DNA of 64,000 bases from an uncultured Hymenobacter sp. (GTDB lineage: Bacteria; Bacteroidota; Bacteroidia; Cytophagales; Hymenobacteraceae). The number at the start of each line of letters is the position of its first letter. The stretch's first letter is position 1. Shown here piece by piece: positions 49,635 through 57,700 of the stretch. The stretch spans positions 62,001 to 126,000 of the forward strand of contig CAJYPK010000034.1 in assembly GCA_913776615.1 (NCBI GenBank). Reading direction: 5' to 3'. The translations under genes and the position numbers were made by a program. The notes beneath the pieces were generated by a model that saw nothing but the letters and a program-made list of their open reading frames with translations, was not told the origin of the DNA and made no database searches.

Positions 49635-50042
49635 CTATAAACTCAGGTAGCGGTTGTAGGGCGGTTCGCCCTCATAATATACCCCTGCACCATCTCCAAA
49701 CAAGAGAAGTGTTCCTTCTTGACCAACTGCTTCATCGATAGCTTCAGACAGTAGCATTTCTCGACCATCCAGTTTCCGATTAACTGAGATGATATAGCAT
49801 TTGTCGCCATTTTCCAACAAACTGGCTTTAGTGCGAATGTCGGTCGATTCATGCAAACCGCTTCCTCGCAAATCTTGCAGCAATTGTTTATCTAAGTCTT
49901 GGCCATGGTAAAGCATTCCCAAGAATGTTCCCCGTCTCTTTGGATTCTCGATGAAGCTTAAGTACCGTTCCTGCTTTGACTTAATCACGAATCGCTTGAT
50001 GAACTGCTGTTCTAAGTCTGGTTTCATAAGCAAATCGAGCAA
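49635..50042 (-). CDS. Unrecognised protein, lower GC than neighbours
   Basis: 135 residues, soluble, no signal peptide or membrane segment, AT-richer than its neighbours. Contains IENPKRRGTFLGMLYHGQDL and a C-terminal half with NGDKCYIISVNRKLDGREML and LSEAIDEAVGQEGTLLLFGD. The second half repeats a pattern (…CYIISVNRxLDG) I associate only loosely with small hypothetical proteins in several phyla; I cannot name a family. Ends 8 bases before aspS's stop region begins, i.e. its ATG follows the aspS stop closely on the same strand, so it is probably read from the aspS transcript. Confidence 0.6.
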   Translation of the reverse strand: MLDLLMKPDLEQQFIKRFVIKSKQERYLSFIENPKRRGTFLGMLYHGQDLDKQLLQDLRGSGLHESTDIRTKASLLENGDKCYIISVNRKLDGREMLLSEAIDEAVGQEGTLLLFGDGAGVYYEGEPPYNRYLSL

Positions 50043-50049
50043 CGTGTCG

Positions 50050-51813
50050 CTACTTCGCCACCACGGCCGTCTTGATGCTCAGCTCCGTCAGCTGCTTATC
50101 TGAAATTGGTGAGGGCGAGTCTATCATCACGTCGCGGCCCGAGTTATTTTTGGGGAAGGCGATGAAGTCGCGGATGCTGTCGGCCCCGCCGAAGAGCGAG
50201 CAGAGGCGGTCGAAGCCGAAGGCGATGCCGCCGTGGGGCGGGGCACCGTACTCGAAGGCGTCGAGCAAGAAGCCGAATTGGGCCTGCGCCTCCTCGGGCG
50301 AGAAGCCGAGCAGCTCGAACATGCGGGCCTGCACGGCGCGGTCGTGGATGCGGATAGAGCCGCCGCCTACTTCTACCCCATTGATCACCAAGTCATAAGC
50401 ATTAGCGCGGGCCTGGCCGATGGTTTCGGGGTTGTCGAGCAGGTGCAGGTCTTCGGGCTTGGGCGAGGTGAAGGGGTGGTGCATGGCGAAATAGCGGCCC
50501 TCCTCTTCGATGTACTCCAACAGCGGGAAGTTGACGACCCACAGCGGGGCAAAGGTATCCTTGTCGCGCAGGCCGAGGCGCTGGCCCATTTCGAGGCGTA
50601 GCTCGCTCAGGGCCTTGCGGGTTTTATCGGCCGGGCCAGCCAGGATGAGCAGCAGGTCGCCCTCGTTGGCGTTGAAGGCGGTCTTCCACTTCTGCAATTC
50701 TTCCTGCGAGTAGAATTTATCAACTGAGGACTTCACCACGCCGCCGGCTTCCACGCGGGCATACACGAGGCCGGTAGCCCCGAGTTGCGGCTTCTTCACG
50801 AAGTTGGTGAGCTCGTCGAGCTGCTTACGGGTGTAAGCGGCGCAGGTGGCAGCATTGATACCTACTACCAGTTCGGCGCTGTCGAACACCGGGAAGCCCT
50901 GGCCCTTCACTACGTCGTTAAGCTCCACGAACTTCATGGCGAAGCGCACGTCGGGCTTGTCGTTGCCGTACCAGCGCATGGCGTCGGCGTACTCCATGCG
51001 GGGTACGGTGGGGAAATCCAGGTTTTTAATTTCCTTGAACAGGTAGCGCACCAGGCCCTCGAACGTATTGAGGATGTCCTCCTGCTCCACGAAGGCCATT
51101 TCGCAGTCAATCTGCGTGAATTCGGGCTGGCGGTCGGCGCGCAGGTCTTCGTCGCGGAAGCACTTCACAATCTGGAAGTACCGGTCGAAGCCCGACACCA
51201 TCAGCAGCTGCTTGAAGGTCTGGGGGCTCTGCGGCAGGGCGTAGAACTCGCCGGGGTTCATGCGCGAGGGCACCACGAAGTCGCGGGCACCTTCGGGCGT
51301 GCTCTTGATGAGGACGGGCGTTTCGACTTCGATGAAGTTCTGGCCGTCGAGGTAGCGACGCACGGCCTGGGCCATCTTGTGCCGCAGCACCAGGTTCTGG
51401 CGCACGGGCGTGCGGCGCAGGTCGAGGTAGCGGTACTTCATGCGCAGGTCTTCGCCCCCGTCGGTATCGTCTTCGATGAGGAAGGGCGGCAGCTTGGCGG
51501 GGTTCAGTACTTCCAGCTTTTCGACGCGCACCTCGATGTCGCCAGTCGGGAGGTGGGCATTTTTGGAGTAGCGCTCGGCTACTTTGCCAGTCACCGAAAT
51601 CACAAACTCGCGGCCCAGGTCGCGGGCTTGCGTGCGCACTTCTTCGCTTTCCACGCCTTCTTCGAGGGCCAGCTGGGTGATGCCGTAGCGGTCGCGCAGG
51701 TCTATCCAGAGGATGCCGCCTTTGTCGCGGGTGCGCTGCACCCAGCCGACGAGGGTGACGGTTTGGCCGACGTGTTCTTGGCGAAGCTCGCCGTTGGTGT
51801 GGGTTCTCAACAT
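50050..51813 (-). CDS. aspS: Aspartyl-tRNA synthetase
   Basis: Charges tRNA-Asp (or also tRNA-Asn, if non-discriminating) in the cytoplasm. 587 residues, the bacterial type. N-terminal OB-fold: GELRQEHVGQTVTLVGWVQR and GGILWIDLRDRYGITQ. Class II motifs: IEVETPVLIKSTPEGARDF, LPQSPQTFKQLLM, FRDEDLRADRQPEFTQIDCE and the C-terminal GGIAFGFDRLCSLFGGADSI. The bacterial insertion domain (GAD) is present at about 310-400. Its ATG directly touches a TTAACGG repeat arm on the upstream side, leaving no room for a ribosome-binding site outside the repeat. Confidence 0.97.
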   Translation of the reverse strand: MLRTHTNGELRQEHVGQTVTLVGWVQRTRDKGGILWIDLRDRYGITQLALEEGVESEEVRTQARDLGREFVISVTGKVAERYSKNAHLPTGDIEVRVEKLEVLNPAKLPPFLIEDDTDGGEDLRMKYRYLDLRRTPVRQNLVLRHKMAQAVRRYLDGQNFIEVETPVLIKSTPEGARDFVVPSRMNPGEFYALPQSPQTFKQLLMVSGFDRYFQIVKCFRDEDLRADRQPEFTQIDCEMAFVEQEDILNTFEGLVRYLFKEIKNLDFPTVPRMEYADAMRWYGNDKPDVRFAMKFVELNDVVKGQGFPVFDSAELVVGINAATCAAYTRKQLDELTNFVKKPQLGATGLVYARVEAGGVVKSSVDKFYSQEELQKWKTAFNANEGDLLLILAGPADKTRKALSELRLEMGQRLGLRDKDTFAPLWVVNFPLLEYIEEEGRYFAMHHPFTSPKPEDLHLLDNPETIGQARANAYDLVINGVEVGGGSIRIHDRAVQARMFELLGFSPEEAQAQFGFLLDAFEYGAPPHGGIAFGFDRLCSLFGGADSIRDFIAFPKNNSGRDVMIDSPSPISDKQLTELSIKTAVVAK

Positions 51814-51876
51814 GGACCGCAGATTTAACGGATTTAACGGATTTCGGGGATACGCCCGCCGGCGGCGGGCTGGCTG
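51814..51876. repeat. Single TTAACGG-family arm upstream of aspS
   Basis: GACCGCAGATTTAACGGATT, then TAACGGATTTCGGGGATACG and the GC palindrome CCCGCCGGCGGCGGGC. Begins at the base next to the aspS ATG. No partner arm is seen before the next gene at 52016. Confidence 0.88.
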
Positions 51877-52015
51877 GGGCCTTTTTTACGGGGCGGGCCA
51901 AATTGGGGCAAAGTTAGTTCGGGATGGGAGGCTGCAACTGTGGGGTTTGGTATGAAGTATGTAAAAGGGAGGAGGAGCTTCGTTGGTGCGGGGCTTCTTT
52001 TCACTTCCTTTTGAT

Positions 52016-52456
52016 ATGAAATTCATTTCTTCGCTGGCCCTGGCGGCCGCTTTGCTCACGGCCGGCGCGGCCCAGGCGCAAACCAAAGTCAAGACCAAAA
52101 GCAAGTCGGACGGTGGCACCGAGATTAAAACCAAAGGCGAAGTATCGGCCGTGACGCTCGACGGCCCCATCAAGCGCGTAGAGACGCTGTCGGGCATCGA
52201 CATCTTCCCCAAGCCCAACTCTAATAACGTGATGCTCAGCTTCACGCAACAGTTTACCAAGCCCGGTACGCTGGTGATGACGGATTACAAAAACAAGGTC
52301 GTGTACCAACAGGCCCTCGACCCGCAGCACAACACCGGCGAGCCCGTGGACCTGGGCCACATTCAGGCCGGCACCTACCTGGTAGAAGCCAAAACCGGCA
52401 ACTACGTGTACTGGAAGAAGGTCCGCATCAAGTATCCCACGGCGACGCGCCGCTAG
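52016..52456 (+). CDS. Small secreted protein resembling a stand-alone T9SS sorting-type domain
   Basis: 146 residues from ATG 52016, with signal peptide ending AAQAQ. The mature part has a charged start (KVKTKSKSDGGTEIKTKG) and a beta-sandwich-like half: IFPKPNSNNVMLSF, GTLVMTDYKNKVVYQQA, PVDLGHIQAGTYLVEAKTG and KKVRIKYP. This order (P-x-P strand, turn, v-D-x-x-G-like, G-x-Y) resembles a T9SS type A sorting domain, but the family's NPA-type motif is altered and little cargo precedes it. It might be a domain relict or a small surface protein. Transcription ends at the hairpin at 52481. Confidence 0.55.
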   Translation: MKFISSLALAAALLTAGAAQAQTKVKTKSKSDGGTEIKTKGEVSAVTLDGPIKRVETLSGIDIFPKPNSNNVMLSFTQQFTKPGTLVMTDYKNKVVYQQALDPQHNTGEPVDLGHIQAGTYLVEAKTGNYVYWKKVRIKYPTATRR

Positions 52457-52480
52457 CTTATTCCAGTGCATTAACGAAAG

Positions 52481-52530
52481 GAGCACCTTTTCGCGTTAAG
52501 AGTCATCACTCTGACGAGAAGAGGTGCTTC
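52481..52530 (+). terminator. Long imperfect hairpin terminator
   Basis: GAGCACCTTTTCGCGTTAAG pairs with the complementary GACGAGAAGAGGTGCTTC around AGTCATCACT, giving a stem of about 20 bp with mismatches, followed by TTCTTGCG. It lies 25 bases past the stop at 52456. Confidence 0.75.
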
Positions 52531-52593
52531 TTGCGTCAGCCTGACATGTTGTAGCCTGCTGCCCATCTGCCAGCCCTTATTTTTGCCCCGCCT

Positions 52594-53142
52594 ATGAAAA
52601 TGCTGTCCCTCCTCGCCGCTACCCTCACGCTCACCAGCTTCGCCCCCAAGCCCAAGCTGACGACGGTGAAGCTGGCGCCCGGCCTGTCGGTGGCCATGCC
52701 GGTGGGGTTTGCGCCGCTGCCCGACGCGGCCATTGCCGTGAAGTATCCGTCGCCGCGCAAGCCGCTGGCCGTGTACAGCAACCCCAGCGGGCGCGTCGAT
52801 TACAGCGTTTCGATGCGGCCCACCACCTTCGGCCCCGACTACAACGTGCTGCTGCCCATGTACAAGGCCAGCGTGCAGCGCCTTTACACCAAGGTCGATT
52901 TCCTGACCCAGGAAGTACGCAAGGTGAATGGCCGCGACATGGTGGCGCTGGAATTCATCTCGACCATGAACGACAGCCGCCGGGGAGCCAACGCGCTGGC
53001 TCCCATTCGTAAGTATGAGTACATCGAGTACGCCGTGCAGGGCCAGCAGCTGTACGTGTTCTCCTTCTCGGCCCCGGCCGACGAGCAGGCGCAGTGGCGC
53101 CCCGTGGCCCAGGCGGCCCTCGGCGACATCAATCTAAAATAA
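52594..53142 (+). CDS. Secreted protein of unknown function
   Basis: 182 residues, signal-peptide-like start (MKMLSLLAATLTLTSFAP). Mature part contains LTTVKLAPGLSVAMPVGFAP, DYSVSMRPTTFGPDYNVLLP and KYEYIEYAVQGQQLYVFSFS, then an end with ARAALGDINLK-like helix. The arrangement (one beta sheet with a central helix) resembles small PsbP/MOG1-like or DUF1795-type lipid or quinone-binding proteins, but no diagnostic motif is visible, so I leave it unnamed. Own short transcript between a terminator and a repeat pair before tadA. Confidence 0.55.
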   Translation: MKMLSLLAATLTLTSFAPKPKLTTVKLAPGLSVAMPVGFAPLPDAAIAVKYPSPRKPLAVYSNPSGRVDYSVSMRPTTFGPDYNVLLPMYKASVQRLYTKVDFLTQEVRKVNGRDMVALEFISTMNDSRRGANALAPIRKYEYIEYAVQGQQLYVFSFSAPADEQAQWRPVAQAALGDINLK

Positions 53143-53180
53143 GCGACCCGCCTTTTACCAACTACGTCGGCCATCATCGC

Positions 53181-53244
53181 GAGCAGAGCGAAGCAATTAT
53201 GGCCGAACAACACCCGCCGGCTTTTTGCTCGCTTCGCTCTGCTC
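53181..53244. repeat. Inverted repeat before tadA (GCGAGCAGAGCGAAGC family)
   Basis: GAGCAGAGCGAAGC (53181-53194) pairs exactly with GCTTCGCTCTGCTC (53231-53244); the family core (ATTGCGAGC-type) matches 14389-14473. It ends three bases before the tadA ATG. Confidence 0.8.
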
Positions 53245-53247
53245 TTA

Positions 53248-53703
53248 ATGCCAGCCGCCTCCCTTCTCACCGACGAGTTTTTTATGCGCCAGGCCCTGGC
53301 CGAAGCGCAACGGGCGCGGGCGGCGGGCGAAATTCCAATTGGCGCGGTGGTAGTGCTCGATGGCGTGATTATCGGCCGGGGCTACAACCAGACCGAGCAG
53401 CTGCGCGACGTAACGGCCCACGCCGAGATGCTGGCCATTACGGCCGCCGCCAATTATTTAGGCAATAAGTATCTCACCCATTGCACGCTATACGTAACGA
53501 TCGAGCCCTGCGTGATGTGCGCCGGGGCCAGCGCCTGGGCGCAGGTAGGCAGGGTGGTATTCGGCGCCGAAGAGCCTAAGACCGGCTACCGCCGCCACGC
53601 GCTCGGCCTGCTGCACCCGCGCACCAAAGTGCGGGCCGGCGTATGCGCCGCCGAATGCACCGCCCTCATGCAAGCCTTTTTTCAGGAAAAGCGGAAAATG
53701 TAG
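53248..53703 (+). CDS. tadA: tRNA(Arg) adenosine-34 deaminase
   Basis: Converts adenosine to inosine at the wobble position of tRNA-Arg. 151 residues. Zinc/catalytic motif HAEMLAI (His and the proton-shuttle Glu) and PCVMCAGASAWAQ (the two Cys ligands). N-terminal MRQALAEAQRARAAGEIPIG is typical. Start: ATG 53248 keeps the usual ~12 residues before MRQAL; the repeat upstream ends three bases before. The stop TAG (53701-53703) is the first three bases of the AGGGTAAGCTT repeat arm, so the gene's end coincides with the repeat. Confidence 0.93.
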   Translation: MPAASLLTDEFFMRQALAEAQRARAAGEIPIGAVVVLDGVIIGRGYNQTEQLRDVTAHAEMLAITAAANYLGNKYLTHCTLYVTIEPCVMCAGASAWAQVGRVVFGAEEPKTGYRRHALGLLHPRTKVRAGVCAAECTALMQAFFQEKRKM

Positions 53704-53800
53704 GGTAAGCTTTAGCTTGCCCCACGGTCGCCCGCGCCAAAAGTAAAGCGATAGCTTGCCGTACTTCGCAGCGCGGAGGAGCAAGCTAAAGCTTACCCTA
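53701..53800. repeat. Inverted repeat between tadA and sodA (AGGGTAAGCTT family)
   Basis: TAGGGTAAGCTTTAGCTTGC (53701-53720) pairs exactly with GCAAGCTAAAGCTTACCCTA (53781-53800); a second, partial TAGCTTGCC unit lies in the interior. Same family as 47873-47933. Arm 1 includes the tadA stop codon. Confidence 0.9.
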
Positions 53801-53872
53801 CACAAACCCCGGCCCCGGTTGGGGGGTTATACTTACACCTACCCATCTTTTCACTTTAAAAACGCCCCTGTC

Positions 53873-54481
53873 ATGGCTTTTGAACTGCCCAAGCTGCCGT
53901 ACTCGTACGACGCCCTCGAACCCACTTTCGACGCGCAGACCCAGGAAATTCACCACACCAAGCACCACCAGGCCTACGTCACCAACCTCAACGCCGCCAT
54001 CGCCGGCACTGAGTTTGAGAATCAGAGCCTCGAAGAGATTCTGCACAATATTGCCAAAGCCAGCCCGGCCATCCGCAACAACGGCGGCGGCCACTGGAAC
54101 CACTCGCTGTGGTGGACCATCCTGAGCCCCAACGGCGGCGGCCAGCCCACCGGCGTGGTAGCCGACAAAATCAACGAGGCGTTCGGTTCGTTCGACAAGT
54201 TCAAGGAAGAATTCACCAAAGCTGCCACCACGCGCTTCGGCTCGGGCTGGGCGTGGCTGTGCAAGCAAGCCGACGGCTCGCTGAGCATCTGCTCGACCCC
54301 CAACCAGGACAACCCGCTGATGCCCGACTCCGGCTGCAAAGGCTTCCCCATCCTGGGCCTCGACGTGTGGGAGCACGCTTATTATTTGAAATACCAGAAC
54401 AAGCGCCCCGACTACATCGCGGCCTTCTTCAACCTCATCAACTGGGATCAGGTTAATAAAAACTACGAGGCGGCTAAGTAG
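53873..54481 (+). CDS. sodA: Superoxide dismutase, manganese type
   Basis: Dismutates superoxide. 202 residues from ATG 53873. Metal ligands: His in EIHHTKHHQAYV, His in GGGHWNHSLWW, and Asp and His in GLDVWEHAYYLKYQNK. NNGGGH with Gly before the second His and TPNQDNPLM with Gln mark the Mn-binding (SodA) rather than the iron form by the usual rule. No signal peptide, so cytoplasmic. A large terminator and a repeat pair follow. Confidence 0.94.
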   Translation: MAFELPKLPYSYDALEPTFDAQTQEIHHTKHHQAYVTNLNAAIAGTEFENQSLEEILHNIAKASPAIRNNGGGHWNHSLWWTILSPNGGGQPTGVVADKINEAFGSFDKFKEEFTKAATTRFGSGWAWLCKQADGSLSICSTPNQDNPLMPDSGCKGFPILGLDVWEHAYYLKYQNKRPDYIAAFFNLINWDQVNKNYEAAK

Positions 54482-54524
54482 TAGCCCGTTGTAGCAGCCG
54501 CTCCGCAAAGGCGGCTGAACTAAA

Positions 54525-54569
54525 AACGCCCTCCGTTACGCCGAGCTTGCTGGCATAACGGAGGGCGTT
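54525..54569 (+). terminator. Strong hairpin terminator after sodA
   Basis: AACGCCCTCCGTTA (54525-54538) and its exact complement TAACGGAGGGCGTT (54556-54569) form a 14-bp stem, with TCTGTT following; A run on the other side. It lies 44 bases after the sodA stop. Confidence 0.85.
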
Positions 54570-54628
54570 CTGTTGCTAGCCAGCCTGCTGGCCACTATTT
54601 ACAGGGACTATTCAAAGGGCTCTATACA

Positions 54629-54749
54629 CCCCATACGTTCGTCATGCTGAGCCTGCGAAGCATCTTATCGCATTAGGACGAGCCACTGTCAAAAATCTGC
54701 TCTGACCTGACAAGATGCTTCGCAGGCTCAGCATGACGAACGTATGGGG
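54629..54749. repeat. Perfect inverted repeat, GTCATGCTGAGC family, 38-bp arms
   Basis: Arm 1 (54629-54666) starts CCCCATACGTTCGTCATGCT; arm 2 (54712-54749) is its exact 38-base complement. The 45-base interior is unique. It sits between convergent sodA and the adhesin gene and could act as terminator for the latter. Local arm extension (AAGCATCTT) matches within this locus but differs from that at 5556. Confidence 0.92.
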
Positions 54750-54775
54750 CGTGTAATATCTTGGTTAATTGCAGC

Positions 54776-57700
54776 TTATTCTACTACTAACCGCAAAACC
54801 GATGTCCCAGCGCGCACCAGGTACACGCCGGCGGCCAGCCCCTTACCGGGCAGGGAGGCACGGCCGGCCTCGTTGGCAGTAGTGGTACGCACCACTTGGC
54901 CCAAGGCGTTGAGCACCTGCACCGGGCTGTGCGGAATTGCTCCCACGAGGTAGGTATCGACCGTGGCGGGGTTGGGGTACAAGGCCAGCGCGCCCGGAAT
55001 GAGGGACACCACCCGTACTGGCGAGTAGGCAGCCGTGCCATCGGCATCTACTTGGCGCAGACGGTAGTAGAGCTGCGTGACGTGGCTGGGCAGCTGACCG
55101 TCGCGCAGCTGGTACGCGTGGGCCAGCGCGCTGGTACCGGCCGCCGCTACCTGCCCAACGGAAGCGTACGTAATGCCATCGAGGCTGCGTTCTACTTCAA
55201 AATACGCACTGTTCAGCTCCGAGGCTGTGCGCCAGTCGAGCAGCACGGCGGCGGGCTGGGCCGTAGCCGTGAAGCCAGCCAGCACTACGGGCAGCGGAGC
55301 CACCACCTGCGCCACACCAAACTGGCTAAAACGACTCAGCCCCGAGCGCAACGCGTAGCCGTCGGCCACGCGGCGGCCAGCACCGTTGTCGGCACTCACC
55401 GTGCCGCCATCACCCGACCAATCGGCGCCGTTGCTGCTGGATTCGGGGCGCTTGAGTAATATAAATTCATTATCGGCCAAGCCGCTGAAGGGAGCCAGCG
55501 CCAGCCGCATGGCGTAGTTGCCGCCGGTGGGCTGCGCATCGGGGGTCAGCGTCCAAATGCCGGCGCTGTGCACCTTGGTATAGCGTCGGCTGCTGCCAGA
55601 CTCGACATAACTTAAACCGGCATCGGTGCCGGGCTTGGCACCAAATTTTGCGTCGAGGGTGGTGGGTCCGGTCAGGCCATTGGTCAGTACTTCAGCCAGG
55701 GCGTACTGGCTGGCCGTGCCCACCGGGAAGCCATAGGTAGCCGTGCTGCCAGCCAGCAAGGCCCGGCGCAGATTGCCCGCCACGTAGCTGGTGGCGGAGT
55801 AGCCCCCGAGACTGCCGGCAGTAGCGTTGAGGTGCTGCCACTGGTAGCTACCGGTACGCACAAGGCCGCTCGTGAGCGTAAGCGTCCCGCTGGTACTAAC
55901 GTTGCTAAGCAGCGTCAAGCCAGCCGCGTTGCGCACTTCCACGCTTCCAAAGGTGCCGTTGCGCACCGTTTGGGCAGCGGTGCCAGCGAAGGTAATCACG
56001 CTGCCGCTGGGCAGATTAGCCGTCCCCGAGTTGTCCCAATTGCCAGCCAGCGTGAGGCGGGCGGCGGCCGTAGCCGAGAAGGTCGCCCCGCTGGCAATGC
56101 TCAGGTTGTGCGCCTCGGCCCCGCCACTACTCAGCGCGGGCAGCACGGGAACCGCGGCGGCGATGGTCACGTCGGTGGCCGTGGTAGGAATGGTGCCGCT
56201 GGCCCAGTTGCGGCAGTCGAACCAGCTGCCATCGGCCGCCAGGCCAGCCCCGGTCCACTGCCCCGCCGGGCCGTTGAGCACGGCGTCGGTTACCGTCGGG
56301 AAGGGACCGGTATTGGTAATGGGGCCGCAGCTGGCGGCGTTGGTAGCCAGGCTCACTACCTGGTACTGGGCCGTGGCGGTACTCGTTGGAATGAGGTAGT
56401 CGTAGGGACTGGCCGAGACGGCAACCGTTTCCTGGCTGCCCGTAGTGAGGTTGCGCACCGTCAGCTGCAGCGGGTATTGGGCCGCCGTTACGGGTACCAG
56501 CGCGTTGGTATTGGGGTCGAGCAGCGAGAAGGTAAAGCGCAGCGTGTGCGGTCCATCGCCGGGGCAGGTGGTGCGGCCGGCGTAGGTGGTCTGGGGCACG
56601 AAGGCGAAGCTCCAGCCCGTATTGTTACTCTGATTGTTAGCCAGCTGCCCACCTTCGTAATAAGCCCCGCCGGTCACCTTGCTGTCGCGGATGTAGATGT
56701 AGCTGGCGCACACGGTCCCGCTGGGCTTGGTCCAGGTAAACTGGCTACCGCTGGTCGAGCTGCGCAGGGTGATGTTCTGCGAGCCCGTACCGGCCATGCT
56801 GACCGAGGCCGCCGCCAGCGCAGTGGTGCTCCCGGCCTGGAAAATGAACGTCCCGCCCGGCTGCAAATACAGTTGCTGCGTCACGGTATTACTACCCAGC
56901 ACGTAAACCGTGCCGGACAGCTGCAAAGCGGCAAACGTGCTGTTGTCGTGGATACCGTGGTCGCCGTCGGCGTTGGTACGCAGGGTCGCGTATTGCAGCC
57001 CGGCCCCGTAAAACCGCCCCTGGATAATGCTGCTGCTATTATTATACCGGGTCGTAGTGTTGATAAAAATAGTAGACATCCCCGCGTTGAGGGTGAGGCT
57101 ACTCGAAGCCCGCCAGGCGAAGTACGTAATTTCGAAGGTAGAAGCCCCCAGGTTGAGGGCGCGCGTACCCGTGCCGTTCGACAGAAAATCCCGGACGCGC
57201 ACGTACTTATCGTTAGTCACGAGCGTGCCTTGCAGCAGGCTCAGGCCGTTGGTGTCGTTTGCCAGGCTCTGCTGCAAGTCGTCGGCCAGGGTGACGGTGG
57301 CCCCAGGCGCGTTCACAATCACGCTATTCTGGTACAGCTGCCCGGCGCTCGTCAGCTGGCCATTGCCGGCCAGCGTCACGGTACCCAGCAGGTTGAGGGT
57401 CATGCTGCCGACAGGCACCCAGGTTAGCGAGCCGTACACCGTAAGGTTGCTCAGCACGTCGCCGGCGAAGGTGGGATTGTTCGTTACCCCCGCCCAGCTC
57501 AGGCTGGCACACTGGGCCTCCGAAGCGTTCTGGGTGACGGTCTGATTGCCGGCCGTGAAAGAGTTGGCATCAAACCGCACGTCGTCGGCCTGGGTGGGGG
57601 CGCAGGCCCCGCCGGGGCCGCCACTCGTCAGGTCCCAGTGGGCGGGGTCGGTCCAGTTGCCGGTGCCGCCCACCCAGTACAGCGTACGGGCTACGGGCGC

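Noticed and set aside
50785..51828. 347-codon plus-strand frame over aspS
   Set aside because: Antisense to aspS, which has intact class II motifs; composition is of a shadow.
5556..54749. Insertion sequence or transposon bounded by the GTCATGCTGAGC arms
   Set aside because: No transposase is found, interiors are 31-45 bases, and flanks show no target duplication that I can see.
55832..57427. 531-codon open frame on the plus strand inside the adhesin gene
   Set aside because: It is antisense to a protein with signal peptide, repeats and a sorting domain; high GC opens long frames on the opposite strand. No domain.
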